Below, piece by piece: positions 26,415 through 33,393 of a DNA stretch of 64,000 bases; position 1 is the first letter of the stretch; every line of letters begins with the position of its first letter. Both the position numbers and the translations under genes were made by a program. The notes beneath the pieces were generated by a model that was given only the letters and a program-made list of their open reading frames with translations, was not told where the DNA came from and searched no databases. Where the stretch lies: positions 248,001 through 312,000 of the forward strand of contig DOTG01000038.1 of the NCBI GenBank assembly GCA_003512955.1, in the 5' to 3' direction. Source of the DNA: Marinilabiliales bacterium. GTDB lineage: Bacteria; Bacteroidota; Bacteroidia; Bacteroidales; SZUA-534.

Positions 26415-27857
26415 ATGGTCACATTTCTACTTTCGATAGGGGTTTTGATTACCGGCTACTTTATCTACGGCAAATTCATTGGCCGTTTTTTTGGAGCCAG
26501 CAACACCATTGAAACACCCGTGTTACGGTTGGCCGACGGGGTCGATTACATTCCCATGAAACCTTGGCGGATGTTCATGATCCAGTTTCTGAATATTGCC
26601 GGGTTAGGACCCATTTTCGGTGCTATCCTGGGGGCCATGTATGGTCCGTGGGCTTATGTTTGGATTGTTTTGGGCAATATTTTCATGGGAGCCGTTCATG
26701 ACTATTTCTCGGGCATGATTTCGGTCCGGAACCATGGAGCCAGCCTTCCGGAACTGGTGGGTAAATATTTAGGCAATGGAGCCCGCCAAATATTAAGGAT
26801 TTTTACCCTACTCCTATTAATAATGGTAGGCGTAGCCTTTGTAAATGGCCCGGCAAAATTGCTCGACAACTATACCGGCATTCCCTTTGATTTTTGGCTG
26901 TACTTAATCTTTATTTATTACCTGCTTGCTACTTTGCTTCCTATTAATCAAATCATTGGCCGCATTTACCCATTTTTTGGTGCCGCGCTGCTTTTCATGG
27001 CCTGTGCTGTTGGCGGTTACATGCTTTGGAATGGCTTTGGTGGCAGCTTCGATATGAATGAAATTTCTTTTTCTGAGCTTAAAAATATGCATGTAAATCC
27101 CGACAAAAACATCCTTTTCCCCATGATGTTTATTGTCATCTCCTGTGGGGCAATCTCAGGGTTTCATTCTACGCAATCACCTATGATGGCCCGTTGCATG
27201 GCCAAAGAATCACAAGGGCGGAGCATCTTTTACGGGGCAATGGTTGCCGAAGGTATTGTGGCCATTATCTGGGCAACGGCTGCCATGAATTATTTTGGTT
27301 CAACCGAAAAGCTGAACGAAATGGTAGCAACCGGCCATGATCCTGCCTGGATTGTAAAAGAAATCTGTCAAACCTGGTTTGGGAAAGTAGGAGCAGCTTT
27401 AACCATCATTGGGGTTATTGCAGCTCCGATAACAACCGGAGACACAGCCTTCCGCAGTGCCCGGTTAACCATTGCCGACATGTTCCGCATCAAACAGGGA
27501 AGTATGGCCAACCGGTTATGGATTAGTGTCCCCATGTTTGTTTTGGCTTATGTTTTAACTCAAATTGAATTTTCTACCATCTGGAAATTTCTTGGGTTAT
27601 TCAACCAGTTTTTATCAGTCATTGTTTTATGGATGGGTGCAGTGTACCTGCTTCAAATCAAAAAATTCCATTGGTTATTGTCCGTTCCGGCTACTTTTAT
27701 GACCGCAGTTACTGTAACATACCTGCTGGTGGCACCAACTTCTGATGGAGGCTTGTCGCTTTCCACCACGATGGGTTATTCCATTGGCGCAATCAGTGCA
27801 CTTGGGGCATTACTTTTCTTCCTATCGAAATCAGAAAAAACAAGTAGCCCAACCTAG
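26415..27857 (+). CDS. CstA-family carbon starvation transporter
   Basis: Polytopic membrane protein of 480 residues with about 13 helices. Family members import peptides or pyruvate during carbon limitation. Signatures: RFFGASNTIETPVLRLADG, GPIFGAILGAMYGP, GNIFMGAVHDYFSGMIS, SCGAISGFHSTQSPMMAR and APITTGDTAFRSARL. It is shorter than Escherichia coli CstA (701 residues), matching the short form common in Bacteroidota. It is likely monocistronic, since a good promoter follows for the next gene. The substrate is inferred from the family only. Confidence 0.9.
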   Translation: MVTFLLSIGVLITGYFIYGKFIGRFFGASNTIETPVLRLADGVDYIPMKPWRMFMIQFLNIAGLGPIFGAILGAMYGPWAYVWIVLGNIFMGAVHDYFSGMISVRNHGASLPELVGKYLGNGARQILRIFTLLLLIMVGVAFVNGPAKLLDNYTGIPFDFWLYLIFIYYLLATLLPINQIIGRIYPFFGAALLFMACAVGGYMLWNGFGGSFDMNEISFSELKNMHVNPDKNILFPMMFIVISCGAISGFHSTQSPMMARCMAKESQGRSIFYGAMVAEGIVAIIWATAAMNYFGSTEKLNEMVATGHDPAWIVKEICQTWFGKVGAALTIIGVIAAPITTGDTAFRSARLTIADMFRIKQGSMANRLWISVPMFVLAYVLTQIEFSTIWKFLGLFNQFLSVIVLWMGAVYLLQIKKFHWLLSVPATFMTAVTVTYLLVAPTSDGGLSLSTTMGYSIGAISALGALLFFLSKSEKTSSPT

Positions 27858-27881
27858 ATTTGAAATGAATGGAAATAAATT

Positions 27882-27911
27882 TTTGAGAATTCATCTTTTA
27901 TCCTACTTTTG
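27882..27911 (+). promoter_or_regulatory. Bacteroidota-type promoter of the ompH-like gene
   Basis: TTTG at 27882-27885, 18 bases, TACTTTTG at 27904-27911; both boxes match the consensus. The ATG is 37 bases downstream. Confidence 0.68.
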
Positions 27912-27948
27912 GAATGCATAAATTTTAAATCAATTCAAAACAACAAAC

Positions 27949-28548
27949 ATGAAGAATATATCATTGATTATCAACGCAGTTTTGGCCTTAGGGTTAGGTG
28001 TACTTTACATTCTGCATTTTAGTTCGGATAAAGGTCCCGATGGAAAAGAGGCAAGCAATGGCATGACTCCGTCCTCCGAACTTAAAGTAGCCTATGTGAA
28101 TATCGATTCCATCCTGCTCAAATATAAGTTATCGGTAGAACTAAACGAAGCATTGGTTGGCAAGCAATCGAACATGAAGTCGCGCCTTGAAAAAGAAGGA
28201 CGTGAATTTGAGAAAGATGCCCAAATTTTCCAGGATAAAGTTCAACGCGGAATATTTTTGACCCAGCAACGGGCCGAAGAAGCTCAACAGCAACTTATGC
28301 AGCGCCAGCAGGAACTTCAGCAATTAGAATATGAATACTCGAACCAGTTAGCTGCCGAACAGCAAAAAATGAATGTCCAGTTGTTCGATAGCATCAGCAA
28401 CTTTATTAACGACTTTAACAAACCTGAAAAATATCAAGTCATTTTGGGCCATTCTTTGGGTGGGAACATGCTTTACGGTTCTGAACAATTGAACATTACC
28501 CAGGAAGTCATCATGGGGCTGAACGAACGTTATACAAATAAAAAATAA
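27949..28548 (+). CDS. OmpH/Skp-family periplasmic chaperone
   Basis: 199 residues with an N-terminal membrane or signal segment (SLIINAVLALGLGVLYILHF), then the OmpH core beginning LKVAYVNIDSILLKYKLS and a long coiled coil rich in Q, E and R (residues about 60-150). Ends with the family pattern YQVILGHSLGGNMLYGSEQLNIT. Skp-like proteins hold outer-membrane proteins in the periplasm. The N-terminal segment lacks a clear cleavage site, so it may stay anchored. A terminator follows. Confidence 0.88.
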   Translation: MKNISLIINAVLALGLGVLYILHFSSDKGPDGKEASNGMTPSSELKVAYVNIDSILLKYKLSVELNEALVGKQSNMKSRLEKEGREFEKDAQIFQDKVQRGIFLTQQRAEEAQQQLMQRQQELQQLEYEYSNQLAAEQQKMNVQLFDSISNFINDFNKPEKYQVILGHSLGGNMLYGSEQLNITQEVIMGLNERYTNKK

Positions 28549-28565
28549 TTAAACCGGATAAATCC

Positions 28566-28600
28566 AAAGCCGCCTACTTTTAAAAATGGGCGGCTTTTTT
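28566..28600 (+). terminator. Intrinsic terminator after the ompH-like gene
   Basis: AAAGCCGCC (28566-28574) pairs with GGCGGCTTT (28589-28597), followed by T. It ends only 8 bases before the ATG of the next gene. Confidence 0.85.
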
Positions 28601-28607
28601 GTTCATT

Positions 28608-29867
28608 ATGGAAAAGGTTTTTACACCGTATCTTGAAAAACAAGCCCTTTATCCGCCACTCATCGGGCAGGAACCTCATGTTGGCTTGAAAACCATTGTC
28701 TGTATTCCTGTTTACAACGAACCCGGTGTTTTAGATACCTTAAAATCGCTTATCCAATGCCGGAAACCCCGCTTGGGTGTTGAAGTTCTATTGCTGATTA
28801 ACGATAGCGGGCTTTCGGGGCCTGAGGTTAAAGAGCAAAACAAACAGACCTTTTCTGAAATTACGCGGTGGGTTTCAGTTAACTCCACCCGCGAAATAAC
28901 ATTCCACTGTCTTTATAAACCAGACCTTCCGGCAAAGCATGCTGGAGTGGGTTTAGCCCGGAAAATACTGATGGACGAAGCCATCCGTAGATTCAAAAAA
29001 GTAAAAGAACCATTGGGGGTAATTATTTCGTTGGATGCCGACACCACTGTTTCAATCAATTATTTATCTGAAATTGAAGCTTACTTTCAGCACTTTCCCA
29101 AAAGCAACGTGGTTACCTTCCACTTTGAGCATCCCATCAACACCGGAAATCTTGAGAACCTAGAAACCAAAGCCATAGTCCTTTATGAGCTTTACCTACG
29201 ATATTTTAAACTGGCGCTTCAAGCTACCGGGTTTCCCTATCCCTTTTATACCATTGGTTCCTGTTTTGCCGTAAGTGCCCAAGCTTATATAAAACAAGGG
29301 GGAATGAACCGGCGTAAGGCAGGCGAAGATTTTTATTTTCTTCACAAAATATTTCCATTAGGAGGTTATGCAGCATTGAAAAATATATCTGTTTACCCAT
29401 CTTCAAGAAAATCGGACCGGGTGCCTTTTGGTACGGGTGCCGCCGTAAAAAAAATTGTAACCGATGGTTTTTATACAACCTATCATCCCATTTATTTTAA
29501 GCACCTAGAAGAATTTTTCAGCTTTGTCCCAAAATTTTATGGCGCTAACAATCAAGAGATAAAAGCCTGTTACAAACAGCTACCCGAATCAATTCAAACT
29601 TTTATAAGCGGTGAAGAATTCGAAAACCAGATACACCATATCAAGCAAAACTCAGCATCTGAAAAAACATTTGCACACCGATTTTACCAATGGTTCGATG
29701 CATTTAAAGTCATCAAGTTTTTAAACTTTACCCACCAGCAGGCACCAAAAATCCCTATAACACAAGCATGCTTGTTACTTGCCGAGTGGCTGTTTCCTGA
29801 TCAAACAAAACTTGAAGAACCCTATCCGCTTTTACAGTTTTTCAGAGATCGGGAACAAACCTTCTAG
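28608..29867 (+). CDS. Family 2 glycosyltransferase
   Basis: 419 residues from ATG 28608 (an upstream in-frame TTG at 28599 lies in the terminator). The N-terminal GT-A fold starts at KTIVCIPVYNEPGVLDTL and has the metal-site region VIISLDADTTVSINYL and the later GGMNRRKAGEDFYFLHKI. There are no membrane helices, so it is cytoplasmic. The C-terminal 120 residues are not recognised. The acceptor and sugar cannot be predicted, and no polysaccharide cluster is nearby. Confidence 0.8.
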   Translation: MEKVFTPYLEKQALYPPLIGQEPHVGLKTIVCIPVYNEPGVLDTLKSLIQCRKPRLGVEVLLLINDSGLSGPEVKEQNKQTFSEITRWVSVNSTREITFHCLYKPDLPAKHAGVGLARKILMDEAIRRFKKVKEPLGVIISLDADTTVSINYLSEIEAYFQHFPKSNVVTFHFEHPINTGNLENLETKAIVLYELYLRYFKLALQATGFPYPFYTIGSCFAVSAQAYIKQGGMNRRKAGEDFYFLHKIFPLGGYAALKNISVYPSSRKSDRVPFGTGAAVKKIVTDGFYTTYHPIYFKHLEEFFSFVPKFYGANNQEIKACYKQLPESIQTFISGEEFENQIHHIKQNSASEKTFAHRFYQWFDAFKVIKFLNFTHQQAPKIPITQACLLLAEWLFPDQTKLEEPYPLLQFFRDREQTF

Positions 29868-30031
29868 ATGGCGCTTCTAAAAAACATCTTGTCCCAATAT
29901 TGCCTATAATTTTGCCCAATTCCCCGGCAGATGGATGATTGGCTCTTATTAATTATCGGAACAAAAAATGTATCCACCGTTTAAAAATCCCATTTGGTCG
30001 ATTTTGACCTGATAACCCCACCGCGGCAAGC

Positions 30032-30039
30032 TACTTTTG
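30032..30039 (+). promoter_or_regulatory. Candidate -7 box before the carrier-like gene
   Basis: TACTTTTG, a perfect TAnnTTTG, 31 bases before the ATG at 30071. The nearest TTTG (30003-30006) is 25 bases away, longer than usual. Confidence 0.4.
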
Positions 30040-30070
30040 TTCCTGTAAATAATCTTAAATTCATTATTTC

Positions 30071-30340
30071 ATGAACAACTCAAAAAATCAGAAAAGCCAC
30101 CGAATCGGCATTTACCGGTCGCTACGGAAAGTAGGGGTTCCCCGCGAGGAAATTTCTATGGACTCGAAATTCAAAAAAGACCTTCATTTTAATGATGTCG
30201 ACTGGAATTTATTTTTCTTTTTAATCGAAAACTGCATGGATATTACACTCGACGATCAAATTGCCCATAAATCGGAAACCATCGCCGATTTTGTCGGATG
30301 GGTGGAAAACACGTATAAACCTCAACCCCTGATAAATTGA
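30071..30340 (+). CDS. Acyl-carrier-protein-like protein lacking the carrier serine
   Basis: 89 residues. The pattern matches an ACP four-helix fold: GVPREEISMDSKFKKDLHF (helix I to loop I), DVDWNLFFFLIENCMDITLDD (helix II to III) and KSETIADFVGWVENTY (helix IV). At the place of the DSL motif that carries phosphopantetheine it reads FNDVDW, with no serine, so it probably cannot be a normal acyl carrier. It may be a decoy, a regulator or a partner of another protein (inference). The lipoprotein phosphoesterase gene follows after 33 bases. Confidence 0.6.
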   Translation: MNNSKNQKSHRIGIYRSLRKVGVPREEISMDSKFKKDLHFNDVDWNLFFFLIENCMDITLDDQIAHKSETIADFVGWVENTYKPQPLIN

Positions 30341-30373
30341 TTTTTGAAAGACCCGCAAACCTTAAAACCAAAA

Positions 30374-31228
30374 ATGATGAATGCCTTTCCCTTTACCCAA
30401 AAGGCGTATAGTTGCTTGCAACTGTTCCAAAAACGCCACCTCTTTTATGTTCTCCTTTTACTGCCGGCAACTGTAACTTTATTGCAGGGATGCAAAAACA
30501 TGCTTGACTTTAGCCCTTACGAAATCAGAGTTGTAGATGGAGACAAAAACACCACCTTAAAAAACCTGATTGATGTTGAAAACAGTATTCTTAATCCCGA
30601 CAGCATTACCATTGCCTTAACTGCCGATCCCCATTACAACTATAACAATCTGCAAAAAGTGGTAAGCAGCATAAACAGCAATTACCAGATTGATTTTGCC
30701 ATGTGCCTTGGGGATATTTCTGAGTCAGGCATCCAGACCGAATTTGAATTGTTCCATGCCGAAATGGATAAATTGGTAGTTCCCTATTTGACTGCTATCG
30801 GGAACCACGATTACCGGTCAAATGGCGAAGATATTTACTACCAAATGTTTGGTCAACTGAATTATTCATTTAAGGCAGGATTCTTACGGATAATTGTATT
30901 TGACGATATTTTTTGGGAAAGTAATAAAAACCCCGATTTTGATTGGCTCGAATCGGAACTGAAACAATATGAAGGCGAATTGTTGGCAGTAGCCTCACAC
31001 ATTCCTCCCGATACTGATCAGTTTGATTCAGTATCCAGAGAACAATATTACAAACTTATGGAAAAGTATCAGGTGAAATATAGTTTTCATGGCCACCAGC
31101 ATAGCTTTAATCTCAAGGAAAAGGATGGAACCCTTTATGTGAACACAGGTGCCATTATGAAAGGAAAATATACTTTGATTACCATTTATAAAAATTCAGA
31201 AACAAAGATAAAAGAGATAACCGTTTGA
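30374..31228 (+). CDS. Calcineurin-like metallophosphoesterase lipoprotein
   Basis: 284 residues from ATG 30374 (30377 also possible; a TTG at 30344 is in frame). The leader ends in a lipobox, VTLLQGC, so the enzyme is probably a membrane-anchored periplasmic or surface lipoprotein. Metal-binding motifs of the calcineurin-like family are in order: ADPHYNY, CLGDISESG, AIGNHDYR, ASHIPPD and SFHGHQHSF. Its substrate is not evident. It follows the carrier-like gene and precedes an outer-membrane-like protein gene by 34 bases, so the three may be co-transcribed. Confidence 0.85.
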   Translation: MMNAFPFTQKAYSCLQLFQKRHLFYVLLLLPATVTLLQGCKNMLDFSPYEIRVVDGDKNTTLKNLIDVENSILNPDSITIALTADPHYNYNNLQKVVSSINSNYQIDFAMCLGDISESGIQTEFELFHAEMDKLVVPYLTAIGNHDYRSNGEDIYYQMFGQLNYSFKAGFLRIIVFDDIFWESNKNPDFDWLESELKQYEGELLAVASHIPPDTDQFDSVSREQYYKLMEKYQVKYSFHGHQHSFNLKEKDGTLYVNTGAIMKGKYTLITIYKNSETKIKEITV

Positions 31229-31262
31229 AATTGCCAAAATATTTCGATTTAACAATGCTGTC

Positions 31263-31841
31263 ATGAAAAAATTATTGATAACCTTCTTTTGCATCCCGGT
31301 TTGGTTTATCCAGTCTTATGGATTCGATTCTGCCATAGTAAAAAATATACTGCCCGATTTTGCCATCGTCCAATGTGCCGGCAATATTGGGGTGGTTTCG
31401 GGTGGCTTTGGATATTCGTTCTTTAAAAACAAAATGCTAACTTCTGTTTCCTATGGATTTGTGCCCCATTTTATTGGTGGGACTACTGTTCATACCATTG
31501 CCCTGCGGAATAATTTCAAAATTTACGAATTCACGTTAAATAAAGAGAATCAATTGGTTTCCTATGCCAATGTTGGTGTCAATTTCGAACCAGGTGAACA
31601 TTCCTATATTGAATTGCCCAAGAAATATCCTAATGGGTATTACGCTACCAATTCGTTTCATTTTCCATTGGGATTGGGCTTACGGATTGACTCTGTCCCA
31701 AAACATATCAATTTCGCGAAATCAAGTTTGTTTGCTGAAGTCGGTACCTTAGCCACATATATTTATTATGAATACATGGCTCAGAAACGTCTCACAGAAA
31801 CTATTGCTTCACTGTCATTTGGATTATTGATCTTTTGGTAA
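31263..31841 (+). CDS. Predicted outer-membrane beta-barrel protein, function unknown
   Basis: 192 residues with a signal peptide (cleavage after SYGF or nearby). The mature part alternates hydrophobic and polar residues with many Gly, Tyr and Phe, as in small barrels (GNIGVVSGGFGYSFFKN, LVSYANVGVNFEPGEHSYIEL), and ends in LSFGLLIFW with an aromatic final residue. No family is recognised. It is downstream of the phosphoesterase gene and convergent with the FtsB-like gene. Confidence 0.6.
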   Translation: MKKLLITFFCIPVWFIQSYGFDSAIVKNILPDFAIVQCAGNIGVVSGGFGYSFFKNKMLTSVSYGFVPHFIGGTTVHTIALRNNFKIYEFTLNKENQLVSYANVGVNFEPGEHSYIELPKKYPNGYYATNSFHFPLGLGLRIDSVPKHINFAKSSLFAEVGTLATYIYYEYMAQKRLTETIASLSFGLLIFW

Positions 31842-31867
31842 AAAGCTGATCAACGCTAATACATTTT

Positions 31868-31892
31868 AAGTATTTCACTATTCTAAATACTT
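31868..31892. terminator. AT-rich inverted repeat between convergent genes
   Basis: AAGTATTT (31868-31875) and AAATACTT (31885-31892) with a 9-base loop, in the 55-base gap between convergent genes. A weak bidirectional terminator is possible. Confidence 0.3.
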
Positions 31893-31896
31893 CTTC

Positions 31897-32202
31897 CTAT
31901 TCTTCAATCACCACGAACACATCTTCGTTGTCCTTTTTCATGAAGTAGGTTTCCCGGGCAAATTTTTCAAGGTCCTCTTTATCCGACATGAGCTCTTTCA
32001 ATCGTTTTTTATCTTCCTCAATTTTTTTTTGGTAGTACTCTTTTTCCTTATTGAGCTGGTTCAGTTTATGCATGTTCTCAAAACGATCAATCAGGTTGTT
32101 TTGATCGAAAAATGCTACCCAAACCACGAATAAAGTAATGGTGAGAATGTATTTATTCTTCAGTAAAGGGGAAATGGTGTTCCACAATTTATTCAAAGCC
32201 AT
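31897..32202 (-). CDS. FtsB/DivIC-family septum protein
   Basis: 101 residues from ATG 32202 (MALNKLW); the longer frame to 32235 has an unlikely leader. One membrane helix (about 18-35, YILTITLFVVWVAFFD) is followed by a coiled coil (about 45-80) and the conserved KFARETYFMKKDNEDVFVV, typical of the DivIC/FtsB family. These single-pass proteins join the divisome core with FtsL and FtsQ. It is not in an obvious division cluster here. Confidence 0.85.
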   Translation of the reverse strand: MALNKLWNTISPLLKNKYILTITLFVVWVAFFDQNNLIDRFENMHKLNQLNKEKEYYQKKIEEDKKRLKELMSDKEDLEKFARETYFMKKDNEDVFVVIEE

Positions 32203-32287
32203 ACATAGCAAATTTGGAGCAAAGTTAGGAAGCACATTGGCTTGTCAAAATAAATTGGCGGAAAATTATAAGCATTTTATACACAGC

Positions 32288-32491
32288 CTATCCCCCACTA
32301 ATCAGGTGGAGAATGATCACCTCATCACCATGTTTTATTGTGGCTGAACCATATTGCTCTTTTTTAACCAGTTCGCCATTTATTTTTACCACCAGCATCC
32401 GGAAAGTGAATTTTTTAAGTGCCAGCACCTCACTTACTGTGAGGGCCTCAGTATCAAAAGATTCCCTCCTATTGTTCAATAGTATCTCCAT
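32288..32491 (-). CDS. ThiS/MoaD-like sulfur carrier protein
   Basis: 67-residue beta-grasp protein ending in the obligatory Gly-Gly (LHLISGG) that is adenylated and thiocarboxylated. Start ATG 32491 overlaps the end of the ThiF-like gene by 23 bases, suggesting translational coupling; a longer frame to 32569 lies in the other gene and is rejected. The sequence (MEILLNNRRESF, VVKINGELVKKEQYG) is closest to ThiS by eye, but no thiamine genes are nearby. The neighbourhood (AOR and, 11 kb away, moeA/moaA/moaC) suggests it may supply sulfur for the pterin dithiolene (inference). Confidence 0.85.
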   Translation of the reverse strand: MEILLNNRRESFDTEALTVSEVLALKKFTFRMLVVKINGELVKKEQYGSATIKHGDEVIILHLISGG

Positions 32492-33080
32492 GAGTATCCA
32501 TTTTTCCCAACAACAATTCCAACACCATGTTTGCCTGCATATTTGCCACAATCGCAACTCTTGGTCCAATGGGTGGACAATCTAACGAAATTTCAGTTTG
32601 CTGATCGCCACAAACGTACAAATTATCATAAACCACAGTTTTTAACCGATTATTTTCGCCCCATCCGGCCATACCGGTTCCAACCACAACCGGTTTATGA
32701 GGAAAATATTCCAAAAGAGTCTCAATAAGCATCTGCTTTTGGGCTTTATCATCAAAAGCCTCCACCACAACGTGGCAATCTGCAAATAAAACAGGAATAT
32801 CACCGGGGACCAGCTTTTTATCGATAATCTGTATTTCCAGATTCCGATGAATCCGCAACAGGTTCTCTCTGAGGGCCACCACCTTTTTCATTCCAACCTG
32901 ATCGGCAAAATAAAACTGCCGATTCAGGTTCGATTCCGTCACCACATCAAAATCAGCCACTACCAGGTTGGCAACACCGGCCCGGACTAGCGAAGCAGTG
33001 CAATTTGAACCTAACCCACCTGCACCGGCAATCCCAACTTTAAAGTATTTCAGTTTTTTACGGATATCCTCGAAAGTCAT
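32469..33080 (-). CDS. ThiF/MoeB-family adenylyltransferase (short form)
   Basis: 203-residue E1-like enzyme that activates the C-terminal glycine of the carrier encoded next. Nucleotide-binding GIAGAGGLGSN (16-26), FDVVTESNLNRQFYF with the catalytic Arg/Asn region, and FDDKAQKQMLI are present. It lacks the rhodanese domain and has no Cys-x2-Cys zinc motifs, as in the short ThiF forms of anaerobes. It is transcribed away from the AOR gene with the ThiS-like gene. Whether it serves thiamine or molybdo/tungstopterin cannot be decided from sequence. Confidence 0.85.
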   Translation of the reverse strand: MTFEDIRKKLKYFKVGIAGAGGLGSNCTASLVRAGVANLVVADFDVVTESNLNRQFYFADQVGMKKVVALRENLLRIHRNLEIQIIDKKLVPGDIPVLFADCHVVVEAFDDKAQKQMLIETLLEYFPHKPVVVGTGMAGWGENNRLKTVVYDNLYVCGDQQTEISLDCPPIGPRVAIVANMQANMVLELLLGKMDTHGDTIEQ

Positions 33081-33393
33081 ACCTGATTTTTTAAGCGAAT
33101 CTAATGAATTTCGAAGAAAAAATGCAGGTTTATTTCCATATCCCCGATACTTATCCCGTTTATTTTATAGAACATGTTTTTATGTTTCAGAAGCTCAATA
33201 CCCACCGCTGAAAAGCAAAAAAGCCTGCTGGGGATCAACCGGTTAGTTTAAAAACAACCCCGCGTAAAACAAAATACCCATTAAATAATTGATTCTTATC
33301 GAATTGCATATTTTTTCATATTGACATTTTTCATTCATTTCAGATGGAATATTTGTAATTTTGACATCACAAAGAAAAACAAATAAACCAGTT
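33081..33393. other. Divergent intergenic region ThiF-like gene / AOR
   Basis: 313 bases. It holds a GC-richer patch (33205-33260) with AAGCCTGCTGGGGATCAACC and AACAACCCCGCG, whose GGGG/CCCC parts could pair, and an AT-rich promoter-like end. A 35-codon frame at 33104-33211 is not convincing. No known riboswitch was recognised. Confidence 0.4.
33356..33363 (+). promoter_or_regulatory. Candidate -7 box of the AOR gene
   Basis: TAATTTTG, a perfect TAnnTTTG, 31 bases before the ATG at 33394. The -33 region is weak. Confidence 0.4.

Noticed and set aside
33104..33211. 35-codon frame upstream of AOR
   Set aside because: No homology recognised and no start signal; it lies in a divergent promoter region and is compatible with chance.
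32968..33246. Plus-strand frame over the start of the ThiF-like gene
   Set aside because: It is antisense to the conserved nucleotide-binding region of the ThiF-like protein, which explains its openness.
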